Made by a program: the position numbers and the translations under genes. The notes below the pieces were generated by a model. It was not told the DNA's origin. It made no database searches and was given only the letters and a program-made list of their open reading frames with translations. Shown one piece after another: positions 15,703-24,164 of a DNA stretch of 64,000 nucleotides. The number at the start of each line of letters is the position of its first letter. Positions within the stretch are counted from its first letter, which is position 1. The stretch is from Paranoxybacillus sp035645275 (GTDB lineage: Bacteria; Bacillota; Bacilli; Bacillales; Anoxybacillaceae), in contig DASQMX010000023.1 of the NCBI GenBank assembly GCA_035645275.1, positions 1-64,000 on the forward strand. Reading direction: 5' to 3'.

Positions 15703-18045
15703 TCAGATTGAGTTAAGATTGATGTACTGCGGCTGTAATAGATCGATCGATAAGTTAGCTGTTCCGTGAATACACAGTTTAGACGCTCCTGCTTGAGAAC
15801 CTAGTTGTTCATGCCATACGAAGTTAATACGACGTAGATCATGCTGTACTTGATCAGCAAAATGTTCATGAAATTCACGGTGATAGATGATCTCCTTGTC
15901 ATCATGTGATTGGAATATAAACTCTCTTTGAGTTTTGCCGGACATTACAGGAAGGGAAAGCCAACTGGTATTTGTTGTTTTTTCCCACGGTACTTGAATA
16001 TTTACCGTATGAAGAGAATGTATATCGCTTACATATTCGATATCTGCCATTAGTACACCTCTTAAAAATATGGTGGTTGAAGGAAGAAGCACTCGGCTTT
16101 CTAAAGAATGAATGGACCAGTCAATTTTTGTTATATTTGATATTGGCAATAACAAATCGAATGAATCAAAAATATCGATATCAATATTCACCATCGCAAG
16201 CAATACAGGAAGCTTTACGATTGGGAGAGGCTCATTCTGTAAATAACTATGAGGGAGAACTGACTTTAGGAACTTATGGCGGCACTTCTCCTTTTTATCT
16301 TCTTTATCTTTTCCCTTGAAGGTCTCTTCTTCCAAATAATCATGTAAGGAAAAATGTTCTTCCAGCGTGGAAGAAATCCCCTCTAAAATCGAAGAATCAT
16401 CGTCGTATAAGGAAGCCTCCTCATCTGGTAAAGAAGAAGAATCGTCATCCTGGATTGAGGAGAATTCCTCGTATATGGAAGAAATATCTTCCGACGAAGA
16501 ATCATTGTCGTATAAGGAAGCCTCCTCATCTGGTAAAGAAGAAGAATCGTCATCCTGGATTAAGAAGAATTCCTCGTATATGGAAGAAATATCTTCGAAC
16601 GAAGAATCTTCATCGTATAAGGAAACCTCCCCATCTGGTAAAGAAGAAGAATCGTCATCCTGGATTAAGAAGAATTCCTCGTGTATTGAAGAATCTTCCT
16701 CCGATGAAGAATCATCGTCGTATAAGGAAAACTCCTCATCTGATAAAGAAGAATTGTCATCCTGGATTGAGAAGAATTCCACGTGTATTGAAGAATCTTC
16801 CTCCGATGAAGAATCGTCGTCGTATAAGGAAAACTCCTCTTCGGTCAATGAAGAAGAATCGTCATCCTGGATTGAGGAGAATTCCTCGTGTATTGAAGAA
16901 TCTTCCTCCGATGAAGAATCATCGTCGTATAAGGAAAACTCCTCTTCGGTCAATGAAGAAGAATCGTTATCCTGAATTGAAGAGAATTTCTCGTGTCTTG
17001 AAGAATCTTCTTCCGACATGGAAGAAATTTTCTCCAGAATCGAAGAAGTATCCTTCTGTATTGAGCCTTCTAAAGATTGATCCAAATTCTCTTTGGGGGT
17101 CTTATTACCTGAGAAGGATTCGTTGATACTCTTTAGATCGTGAGAAAAGTTATCTTCTTCTAATAATTCAATTTTTTTGGCTGCAAAAGCATCATTTTCA
17201 ACCTGATACTCTAAGGATTGTGAATTTAATTGCTCCTCCAAGGAATCCTTTGAATTTGTTTGCGGAATAACAAAGTTAGATTGATTTGGGGATGTATGTT
17301 TCATTTCTGTTAAAGTTCCTGATTGAATGAATTCATTTACAAAATCATTGCTGATCTCTTCTTCATTGTTTGTTAAGGGAGCATTTTGTAAATGTAACTT
17401 ATTTAAGTAATCATTCACTTTTTCACTTTGGTAATCTGTTCCTAAAAATGATTTGTTGACGTTCTTTGGATCAACAAAAAAGTTTGTTTCTTTAGCAGCA
17501 AAATTTTCATTTTGAAATAGGTGTTCTGTTTGTTGTGAATTTAGTGGTTTTTTTAAGGCATTCGTTGAATCTTTTTCTGGAGCAACAGAGTTAAAAAGAT
17601 TTTCCCCTATATTTTTCATTTCAGTTGAAGTTCCAGGTTCAGTTGATTTATTTACTTGGGTATTGCTTTTTCCTTCCTCTTGCTTTTTTATAAACTTAAT
17701 CTGACTTCCGACAACCTTAGGAGGAGGTAAAATTAACGGAGTAGAGGCTAAAGGTGTAAATGTTTTGTTGGTTGAGGAAACTTGCTTCTTTGGCTCTTTT
17801 CTTGTTTTTGCATTTTTTCGAACAGGTGAATTCAAGTTACGTTTGTAATTGTTCTGATACTGATTATCCGCGTGCTCCTTTATTTGATTACTAGTTAGAT
17901 GAAAATGTCTCATTGTCTTGTTGTTCTTAAGTTCAGTTGAATTTTCATCCCTTTTTTCGTGCAATAGATTCTTTTCTTGAAAAGTTTTTTTCTCATTGTT
18001 CATTTTATAATGGAAGGTACTGCTTAATGAAGCATCCTTTCCCAT
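15703..18045 (-). CDS. Large repeat protein with C-terminal CsxC-like domain
   Basis: A 780-residue protein. Residues 1-320 are low-complexity Asn/Gln/Ser/Lys sequence without a signal peptide. About 325-560 hold at least six acidic repeats of about 35 residues (SLYDDDSSSEEDSSIHEEF type). The last 170 residues, from VKLPVLLAMVNIDIDIFDSF to the end, are the same domain as in the two neighbouring proteins, with LHTVNIQVPWEK and KTQREFIFQSHDD. A GAGGAGGGA site precedes ATG. A structural, highly acidic spore-surface protein is the likeliest role; this is inference from neighbours. Confidence 0.7.
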   Translation of the reverse strand: MGKDASLSSTFHYKMNNEKKTFQEKNLLHEKRDENSTELKNNKTMRHFHLTSNQIKEHADNQYQNNYKRNLNSPVRKNAKTRKEPKKQVSSTNKTFTPLASTPLILPPPKVVGSQIKFIKKQEEGKSNTQVNKSTEPGTSTEMKNIGENLFNSVAPEKDSTNALKKPLNSQQTEHLFQNENFAAKETNFFVDPKNVNKSFLGTDYQSEKVNDYLNKLHLQNAPLTNNEEEISNDFVNEFIQSGTLTEMKHTSPNQSNFVIPQTNSKDSLEEQLNSQSLEYQVENDAFAAKKIELLEEDNFSHDLKSINESFSGNKTPKENLDQSLEGSIQKDTSSILEKISSMSEEDSSRHEKFSSIQDNDSSSLTEEEFSLYDDDSSSEEDSSIHEEFSSIQDDDSSSLTEEEFSLYDDDSSSEEDSSIHVEFFSIQDDNSSLSDEEFSLYDDDSSSEEDSSIHEEFFLIQDDDSSSLPDGEVSLYDEDSSFEDISSIYEEFFLIQDDDSSSLPDEEASLYDNDSSSEDISSIYEEFSSIQDDDSSSLPDEEASLYDDDSSILEGISSTLEEHFSLHDYLEEETFKGKDKEDKKEKCRHKFLKSVLPHSYLQNEPLPIVKLPVLLAMVNIDIDIFDSFDLLLPISNITKIDWSIHSLESRVLLPSTTIFLRGVLMADIEYVSDIHSLHTVNIQVPWEKTTNTSWLSLPVMSGKTQREFIFQSHDDKEIIYHREFHEHFADQVQHDLRRINFVWHEQLGSQAGASKLCIHGTANLSIDLLQPQYINLNSI
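16403..17010 (-). repeat. Tandem repeats of about 105 bp inside the 780-aa gene
   Basis: The landmark TCGTATAA recurs at 16403, 16508, 16613, 16718, 16820 and 16925, spacings of 105, 105, 105, 102 and 105 bases. All spacings are multiples of three, so the frame is kept. The repeats also create long open frames on the plus strand, which are shadows. Confidence 0.85.
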
Positions 18046-18261
18046 TCCCTCCTCTTACTCACTTCTCCGTTCATATAACATGCTATCCATTAATACTTAA
18101 TTGTTGATGAATAATGGAGTTCCGTAAAAGAAATAGAAATCTCATAAAGTCTAGAAAAGATGTGGATAATTTTTTATTAAAAATCTAAAAAATGGGAAAG
18201 GGGATTATACCAAATAATTAGTATACCCCCTACGAACTTTTTCATTAATAAAATAAGTTAA

Positions 18262-19062
18262 TTAATCGCAGTCGCAGTCGTAGTCGTAGTCACTGCTATC
18301 GTACCAATCGTCATCATTGGTTGTTGAAGAAACGCGTATTTGTTGATTTTGAAGTACCTTTAAAGTAATATCAAGCACCATTTTTTCTTCTATTGTTGAA
18401 AAGTAACCTTCTCCAATTGGAGCTGAGTCAGGAAGATGAACTCTATCTATCGCTTCGTCCCATTCAATAATTTTGCTGGAAATCAGTTCACAGAATGGCA
18501 GTTCATTATAAAATTGGCTACTTTCTTGATGAAACTGGGAAAGATCGCTTGTTTGTAATTCATCTTTTTCCGGATAGCCTGAAGGCAACGGTTTTGAAAC
18601 CAAGAAATCAAATTCATGGCGTTTGTTCATTTCCGGCATTACTGGTTTTGATAAAAAGTCCTTAATTTCTGTTACACATTTAAACGGAATGTCAACGGTT
18701 AAAGAATGTAAATCGGAAGCGATTGTTTTTGAAGTGTTTGGTTCAATTTCTTTACAAGGACTTGCATATTGAATATTTTTTCGAACAAACCCTTTAATAA
18801 ATAATTTGTTTGTTGGCAGTAGTAGACGGCACTGAGTTAATTTAACACTCTTTTTTACATCTTTTATTTCAAGTACTGGTTCTGGAAATTTAATGGTAGC
18901 ATCTGTATTAATCTGCACAGTAAGTTCAGCTAAGACGACAGGAACTTTTGTAATGATTTTTCCAATCGAAACTCGAGGGTGATGATGATGGTTTTTACAT
19001 TCACAATGTTTTGTTGAAGATTCACATTCATGGTGTACTTTTCGTTTGTCTGAATCAGACAT
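18262..19062 (-). CDS. CsxC-like spore-surface domain protein
   Basis: A 266-residue protein of the same family as the two genes before it, here with little added sequence: a His-rich start (HHHHPRVSIGKI), then VPVVLAELTVQINTDATIKF, LTQCRLLLPTNKLFIKGFVR, KNIQYASP, LTVDIPFKCVTEIKDF and KRHEFDFLVS. It ends in an Asp/Tyr/Cys tail (YDYDCDCD). AAGGAGGAG precedes ATG. Likely a component of the outer spore layer; the exact role is unknown. Confidence 0.72.
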   Translation of the reverse strand: MSDSDKRKVHHECESSTKHCECKNHHHHPRVSIGKIITKVPVVLAELTVQINTDATIKFPEPVLEIKDVKKSVKLTQCRLLLPTNKLFIKGFVRKNIQYASPCKEIEPNTSKTIASDLHSLTVDIPFKCVTEIKDFLSKPVMPEMNKRHEFDFLVSKPLPSGYPEKDELQTSDLSQFHQESSQFYNELPFCELISSKIIEWDEAIDRVHLPDSAPIGEGYFSTIEEKMVLDITLKVLQNQQIRVSSTTNDDDWYDSSDYDYDCDCD

Positions 19063-19122
19063 ACAATCTCCTCCTTGGAATCAAGATAATTCATCGTATG
19101 CAGGATGAATGACTATGTATGG

Positions 19123-19144
19123 GCAAATGCCCATGGGCATTTGC
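19123..19144. repeat. Perfect 22-bp palindrome
   Basis: GCAAATGCCCA followed by its exact reverse complement. No T-run follows, so it is more like a protein-binding site than a terminator. Confidence 0.7.
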
Positions 19145-19181
19145 GGAATTAAAATGATACTTGCCTAAAAAACTTATGCAG

Positions 19182-19211
19182 AAAAGTGTGAATCACCGAG
19201 AAAATAGTTAT
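19182..19211 (+). repeat. 30-bp repeat, copy 1
   Basis: Core GTGAATCACCG then GAAAATAGTTAT; 28 of 30 bases equal those at 29229-29258, same orientation. Possibly the end of a lost mobile element. Confidence 0.6.
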
Positions 19212-19578
19212 AAATATATGGATAATTAACGTTCATGAACTCTTAGGGAGCAATGTAAATTCAAGTTTACTGAAAAGATGTTAAAAATTTCATACATAAG
19301 CGTGAAAAGTATAAATGCATTTTTTAAACAATCGTTTGGCAGGTCTCTTCCTCAACAGTCGTTATCCTTTTTCATTTATATTAATTACTCCATTAGATTT
19401 TAGATTCGATTGATCGTATACGAACTCGCGTTTGAAAATGGGTAGTACAAACTTCAATTTTTAATACAGAGACAAAATATAAAAAATTGTAAATCATACA
19501 TAATTTTTTAAAAAGTTAATAGGTACTAGCACCTTGAAACTTCCAATCTGCATAGGATTCAATAGGAGGAGGATTAAG

Positions 19579-20769
19579 ATGAACAGAGAAAATTTTCTTG
19601 CCGTTGATATAGGGAACAGCTGGTATAAAGTACTGATTTCTGAGAACGGAGTAATAAGCGAGTATCAAATACCTAATGCCATTGCGTTGTTTGATGAAGA
19701 ATTTTATGAAAAGCCTTATGATGAAGAAGATGTCGTTCTCGAAGAAAACCTCATTGTTGAGGTAAAAAGTCAAGCGATCGCAGATAAGCGGGAAATTTAT
19801 TATATAGGGAAGGCAGCCACCAGGCAAAGGAATGTAAGCTTGCCCTCCTTTAACAATCAGAAAGTAGAAGAGGAACGAACATACATTCTTTTATTTGGGA
19901 TTGCAGCCTATCATGCAGTTTTGCTACATCCTAAAGAGACGGAAATCAAATATGAAATAGATCAATTAGCTGTTTCGCTGCCAACGACACAATATAAGGA
20001 GAAAAAAGAACTGTTAAAACAGCGTTTAATAGGTACACATACGATTATTTTTCATAAGGTGCCTGGTATCCTTGAACCTAAAGAGGTAGTCGTCAAACTC
20101 GATGTAAAAGATGTGATTGTCGGTGCAGAAGGAGCCTGTGCCTATTTAGGCCTAACCCGTGATCAGCAAACGTTAGGAATTAAAAATGATTCCCTTGTAA
20201 AAGAATCAAGGAAAGGTATTATCATTGGTGACCTTGGAGGAGACTCTGTTGATTTTGTTGGCATCAAGAATAATAAACCTGTGGCCTCGGTGGAAGGAGA
20301 ACCGTTTGGAATCAATCAGTTCTTAGACAATATTATTTTAAAAGTCAGCAAGAATGAACTATATAAATTTGATTCTCGGTCCGAGCTAGAGGAAAAGTTA
20401 TGCGCAGGTCCATCGGAGTGGTACGTAGAACCTTTTGCCGGTGTAAGAAAAGACATAAGTAAATATATCATTCCACAGTTGAAATCCATGGCAATTAAAT
20501 ATCTTGAACTTTTTGATCGTGTGCGTAGCAGCTCAAGTGAAATCAAAGGTGCAACTCGGTACATTGCTGTTGGGGGAGCTGCTAAACTTGCGAAAAGGCA
20601 AATTCAAGAAGCTGCAGTTAAATGGGCGGAGAAAGGGCGTCCAATTGACTTAATGTTCCCGGAAGATCTGGAAAAGCTGAATGTACTTGGACTTCTGATT
20701 CTGGCAAAAATGAATCACTTAAAAAAACAGCATCAAAATACATCCAATTTAGTTTCTGCTAAGGGATGA
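19579..20769 (+). CDS. ParM/Alp-type actin-like ATPase
   Basis: A 396-residue bacterial actin homologue of the plasmid-segregation type. The five-part ATPase fold is recognisable: FLAVDIGNSWYKVLIS is phosphate-1, GIIIGDLGGDSVDFVGI is phosphate-2, and ATRYIAVGGAAKLA is the adenosine motif near the end. Such proteins form filaments that push DNA apart with a DNA-binding adaptor; the next gene, overlapping by four bases, fits that adaptor. ATG 19579 follows GGAGGAGG. Unusually it lies between spore-surface genes. Whether it acts in DNA segregation, as a plasmid relic, or in another job is open. Confidence 0.85.
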   Translation: MNRENFLAVDIGNSWYKVLISENGVISEYQIPNAIALFDEEFYEKPYDEEDVVLEENLIVEVKSQAIADKREIYYIGKAATRQRNVSLPSFNNQKVEEERTYILLFGIAAYHAVLLHPKETEIKYEIDQLAVSLPTTQYKEKKELLKQRLIGTHTIIFHKVPGILEPKEVVVKLDVKDVIVGAEGACAYLGLTRDQQTLGIKNDSLVKESRKGIIIGDLGGDSVDFVGIKNNKPVASVEGEPFGINQFLDNIILKVSKNELYKFDSRSELEEKLCAGPSEWYVEPFAGVRKDISKYIIPQLKSMAIKYLELFDRVRSSSSEIKGATRYIAVGGAAKLAKRQIQEAAVKWAEKGRPIDLMFPEDLEKLNVLGLLILAKMNHLKKQHQNTSNLVSAKG

Positions 20770-21143
20770 TGAGAATGTCTAAAATCTATACCGATTATAT
20801 GAATAGAATCGCTTTAACGATTCCAGATCGATTTATCGATGTAAAAACAGGTGAGTCCTACTCAGTTTCACCAAAAATTCAGGAACAAATTGAATATCAC
20901 ACAAAAAACAATACACTTATTCATCTTATTTTTTCAGCCCTTAATAGTTATTTAAATACTAGAACGGCACAACGAGTTCCTGATGAAATTTTATCTGAGC
21001 TGGCAGAAATTAAAAAGATGCTGGAACAAGGGTATATACCAGCTCAGCATTCATCAATATCTCTTCCCTCTAAAGAAAAATCAGCACCTAAAGATTTAGA
21101 TATACGAGAGGTAGAGGATATTCTAGAAGCTTTCGGAGGTTAA
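20766..21143 (+). CDS. ParR-like partner of the actin-like protein
   Basis: A 125-residue protein whose gene overlaps the stop of the actin gene (ATG 20766; a third ATG at 20775 is also possible). Its N-terminal half (TIPDRFIDVKTGESYSVSPK) could be a small DNA-binding fold. The C-terminus is a linker and then an acidic helix, DLDIREVEDILEAFGG, which looks like the ParM-binding tail found at the end of ParR adaptors. Assignment rests on position, size and this tail; there is no clear sequence match I can name. Confidence 0.6.
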   Translation: MMRMSKIYTDYMNRIALTIPDRFIDVKTGESYSVSPKIQEQIEYHTKNNTLIHLIFSALNSYLNTRTAQRVPDEILSELAEIKKMLEQGYIPAQHSSISLPSKEKSAPKDLDIREVEDILEAFGG

Positions 21144-21155
21144 TTGTGTAAAGTA

Positions 21156-21192
21156 AAAAGGTGAACTCAATATAAGAGTTCACCTTTTATTT
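21156..21192 (+). terminator. Terminator of the actin-like operon
   Basis: AAAAGGTGAACTC and GAGTTCACCTTTT form a 13-bp stem followed by ATTTAT. Confidence 0.85.
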
Positions 21193-21365
21193 ATATGATG
21201 TTAAATTTATTAAAAAGTGTTGAACAGGTAGTATTTCAATCATCCTCTCTATCATTAATGGAAGTATGGAAAGACCAAATTTTCTCAGGTGTTAATCAGG
21301 TAGGCTAAATAAAGTTTTTTGTCTAGCGGTAAGCAACGCGCTCCCATTATTCTACATAGGATGAT

Positions 21366-21908
21366 CTATAAGGATACAGGAGGAAGGCAGGAAATGCCAC
21401 AGAAGCAGGAAAGATCAACATTTATACATATTCCTGTTTTAACCAAATCTTTTACCTTTTCGGAATCAACTTGAAAGCATGGAGAACAAGGATGGTTCTG
21501 ACCACGTTTTGGGCAGGAATTTGAATGATGTTTCTTGTCAGATTTAAATGTAAGCAGTTCTAGAACCGCACAATTGCCATCCAGCTCCTTTATCTTGAAA
21601 ATGAAAGTAGTAAAACAAGCAAACCTTTTCTTTTTTGAACAACTGCTTATAAACGTTGTAACACCTGTAGCTTTAAAAGGTTTGCGATCTTTACAGTAAA
21701 GGATAAAAGGAATGGTGTTCTTTCTTGGTTTTTTATGCTTTTTTCCTAATAGCTCGTTTATGGCTTGCTTACAAGAGATATCGCATTCTTCTTTTTTCTT
21801 TGATTTCTTTTGTGCTTCAAGAATAGCCTCTAATATTTCTTCAACACATTTGTTATGATCTTTGCAACGCTTCTTTTTATTTTTATGATGATTGTGACAC
21901 TTACTCAT
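21366..21908 (-). CDS. CotY/CotZ/ExsY family spore coat protein
   Basis: The C-terminal two thirds match the cysteine-rich crust/exosporium basal-layer proteins: NTIPFILYCKDRKPFKATGV, CAVLELLTFKSDKK, then CFQVDSEKVKDL and the diagnostic ICINVDLSCFCGISCL ending. These proteins self-assemble through disulfides on the outside of the spore. The 180-residue length exceeds the usual about 155 because the N-terminus is a Lys/His/Cys-rich extension (CHNHHKNKKKRCKDHNKC). AAAGGAG lies ten bases before ATG. It anchors the interpretation of this island as spore-surface genes. Confidence 0.9.
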   Translation of the reverse strand: MSKCHNHHKNKKKRCKDHNKCVEEILEAILEAQKKSKKKEECDISCKQAINELLGKKHKKPRKNTIPFILYCKDRKPFKATGVTTFISSCSKKKRFACFTTFIFKIKELDGNCAVLELLTFKSDKKHHSNSCPKRGQNHPCSPCFQVDSEKVKDLVKTGICINVDLSCFCGISCLPPVSL

Positions 21909-22170
21909 TGATTTTCAACTCCTTTAAAAATCTTGGATTCTTAAATAGCATATGGATTTAAACCTATATTTGAGTGAGGCTACTGCCTAAAAGTAAGAAA
22001 AAGTTTCAGAGATAAACGAAGAAAGATGGACAGCATTGCTTGTCTAGAAAATATCATTTAAACGAGTTATCTAGCCTAATCACTAAAACGAAGCATTTTA
22101 CTTTTACCTTTTGGGGAATTTGTGTATGATGAAAGTGTAAAAATGGTAATAGACGAGGAGGGTGTTACGA

Positions 22171-22722
22171 ATGAGTAAAAAAGTGTTAATTTTGACAGGA
22201 GATGCAGTGGAAGCGTTAGAGGTGTACTATCCATACTATCGTTTGCTAGAGGAAGGTTTTGAAGTGACGATTGCGGCACCAAAGAAAAAGAAACTACATA
22301 CAGTCGTACATGACTTTGCTGATTGGGATACGTACGTAGAAAAACCAGGCTATCTCATTGATGCCCATGCAGCTTTTTCGGAAGTTGATCCAACACAATA
22401 CGATGGCCTGATCATTCCAGGAGGCCGTGCGCCTGAATATATTCGCCTTGATGAAAACGTACAAAAAATTGTCAAACACTTCTTCGAGACCAAAAAACCA
22501 ATTGGTGCCATTTGCCATGCATCACTTGTGTTTGAAACGATTCCTGAAGTCGTTAAAGGACGCAGCATGACAGCATATATCGCTTGCAAACCAGGTGTCG
22601 AAGCGTTGGGTGCTACTTATGTTTCTGAAACGACTCATGTCGACAACAACCTCGTATCTGCTCATGCATGGCCTGATTTACCTGTATTTATGCGCGAGTT
22701 TATTAAATTGTTAAACAAATAG
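22171..22722 (+). CDS. DJ-1/PfpI family protein
   Basis: A 183-residue single-domain protein. GLIIPGGRAPEYIR and the nucleophile elbow GAICHASLVFE (Cys in the conserved position) define the DJ-1/PfpI group, and AHAWPDLPVFMREF is the conserved C-terminal part. Members include glyoxalase III, deglycase-type and protease-type proteins; the activity cannot be chosen here. ATG at 22171 follows GAGGAGGGTG at six bases. A single gene with its own terminator. Confidence 0.9.
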   Translation: MSKKVLILTGDAVEALEVYYPYYRLLEEGFEVTIAAPKKKKLHTVVHDFADWDTYVEKPGYLIDAHAAFSEVDPTQYDGLIIPGGRAPEYIRLDENVQKIVKHFFETKKPIGAICHASLVFETIPEVVKGRSMTAYIACKPGVEALGATYVSETTHVDNNLVSAHAWPDLPVFMREFIKLLNK

Positions 22723-22765
22723 TCAAAGGCCTGTTTGCTGAAAGATAGTTATAGGATTATTAGAT

Positions 22766-22805
22766 AGGAGAGCTTCACGAAAATGTGATGGGCTCTCCTT
22801 TTTTA
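22766..22805 (+). terminator. Terminator of the DJ-1 gene
   Basis: AGGAGAGC and GCTCTCCT with TCAC/GTGA pairing further in, followed by TTTTTT. Confidence 0.85.
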
Positions 22806-22926
22806 TTGGAAGGATTAAGACATTGAGGATTATGATGAGAAAAATCAATATGCTTTTGGTATTTTGTGAACTTAATGAACAAAATGTTTTTTATTTTTAT
22901 AATATTTTAATTCCGAATATTCTTGA

Positions 22927-22957
22927 TATAATTCCGTTAAGAGTGTAAGCGTTATCA
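22927..22957 (+). promoter_or_regulatory. tct promoter with CcpA cre site
   Basis: TATAAT at 22927-22932 is a likely -10 box. TGTAAGCGTTATCA at 22944-22957 fits the cre consensus TGWAANCGNTNWCA at every position and overlaps the expected transcript start. Binding of CcpA there would block transcription when glucose is present. Confidence 0.75.
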
Positions 22958-22984
22958 ATTGGTTGAATGAAGGAGGTAAAACGT

Positions 22985-24010
22985 ATGTTTAAAGGTAAAA
23001 AGAAATGGTTGCAACTTTTTATGGCTGGAATTTTTAGCTTAGGTCTTACCGCATGTGGAAACAGTGAAGCTAATAAGGCTTCAACATCGAAGTCAAGTTA
23101 TCCTGAAAAACCTATTGTTGTTGTTGCGCCTTCAGGTGCAGGAGGAGGATGGGATTTAACAGCTAGGGCATTAACGAAAGCGCTTAATGAGACAGAACTT
23201 GTTAAACAAACGATGACAGTTGAGAATAAACCTGGCGGTGGAGGAGCTGTGTTCATGGCAGAATACGCTACTCAAGATAAAAAGAATGACTACAAATTGT
23301 TTGTAAATTCTCCGCCAATCATCATCAACAATTTAAAGGCAGAAGGGAATAGCCCATTTGGTTACAAAGATACAACACCGCTTGCCCAATTAACAAAAGA
23401 TTATGGAGCTATTGTTGTAAAGGCTGATTCAAAATTTAATTCTTTGCAGCAAGTGATTGAGGAAATAAAGAAAGCTCCAAAGTCAGTAACAGTAGCTGGC
23501 GGTTCTGGTCCAGGTTCAATGGATCACTTAATCGCTGTTCTCCCGATTTATAAGTCGGGCCTTGATCCCCAAACGGTTAAATATGTTTCCTACGACGGTG
23601 GAGGAGAAGCGATTGCCGCTCTACTTGGTGGAAATGCTGATGTAATTGCAACAGACGCATCTGCAGTAGGGGAATACTTAAAAGCGGAAAAAGTGAAAGT
23701 TCTGGCCGTATCTTCTCCGGAACGTCTTGAAGGAGACTTAAAAGATGTCCCGACGATGAAGGAGATAGGAATTGATACAGAGTTTACAATTTGGCGCGGT
23801 GTTTTCGGCCCTAAAGAAATGTCCAAAGAGGCAAAGCAATACTGGACGGATAGGCTGAAAAAACTTTCTGAACACGAAAAGTGGAAAGCAGAATTAGAAG
23901 CCCATGGATGGCAGGCAGAATACAAAGGTCCTGAAGACTTCGTGAAATTTCTGGAAGAACAGGAGCAGCTCATTGGTGACATGTTGAAATCTTTAGGAAT
24001 GAATAAATAA
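22985..24010 (+). CDS. tctC: Tripartite tricarboxylate transporter substrate-binding lipoprotein
   Basis: A 341-residue TctC/BUG-type extracytoplasmic solute receptor. The start at ATG 22985, after GAAGGAGG, gives a lipoprotein signal ending in the lipobox LTAC; lipid attachment is expected at that Cys. The mature part has KPIVVVAPSGAGGGWDLTAR, the usual BUG opening, and PGGGGAVFMAEY. It binds a di- or tricarboxylate and delivers it to TctAB. The gene lies behind a cre site. The membrane partner tctA is broken, so the receptor may no longer support transport. Confidence 0.93.
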   Translation: MFKGKKKWLQLFMAGIFSLGLTACGNSEANKASTSKSSYPEKPIVVVAPSGAGGGWDLTARALTKALNETELVKQTMTVENKPGGGGAVFMAEYATQDKKNDYKLFVNSPPIIINNLKAEGNSPFGYKDTTPLAQLTKDYGAIVVKADSKFNSLQQVIEEIKKAPKSVTVAGGSGPGSMDHLIAVLPIYKSGLDPQTVKYVSYDGGGEAIAALLGGNADVIATDASAVGEYLKAEKVKVLAVSSPERLEGDLKDVPTMKEIGIDTEFTIWRGVFGPKEMSKEAKQYWTDRLKKLSEHEKWKAELEAHGWQAEYKGPEDFVKFLEEQEQLIGDMLKSLGMNK

Positions 24011-24015
24011 TCATA

Positions 24016-24135
24016 GAGGAGCTGGCCTAAAAAATGTCAAACTCCACAACCGCCATATATAGTCATATTTAGTGAGTGTCTTATCTATTGTGGATGGTGC
24101 GTGAGGTCAGACACATAATCGGTCAGCCTTTTCTT
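24016..24135 (+). repeat. GTCAGAC hairpin repeat, copy a
   Basis: Outer arms AGCTGGCC and GGTCAGCC; inside are GTCAAACTC near the left and GCGTGAGGTCAGACAC near the right. It starts six bases after the tctC stop. Same family as the elements at 26233, 46394, 60376 and 63933. Confidence 0.7.
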
Positions 24136-24164
24136 TTTCCATTATGGTGAAAGAGGTGCATGTG

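Larger units (their letters stand above)
19063..19578. other. Intergenic region upstream of the actin-like gene
   Basis: About 500 bp without a gene between divergent units. It contains a perfect 22-bp palindrome (19123-19144) and a 30-bp sequence (19182-19211) that recurs before glnQ. If the actin-like pair has a centromere-like site, it should be here, but I see no clear set of tandem repeats. Confidence 0.5.

Noticed and set aside
16367..17126. Plus-strand open frames of 202 and 223 codons
   Set aside because: Both arise from the 105-bp repeats of the minus-strand gene, which has a proper start, a ribosome site and a recognisable C-terminal domain.
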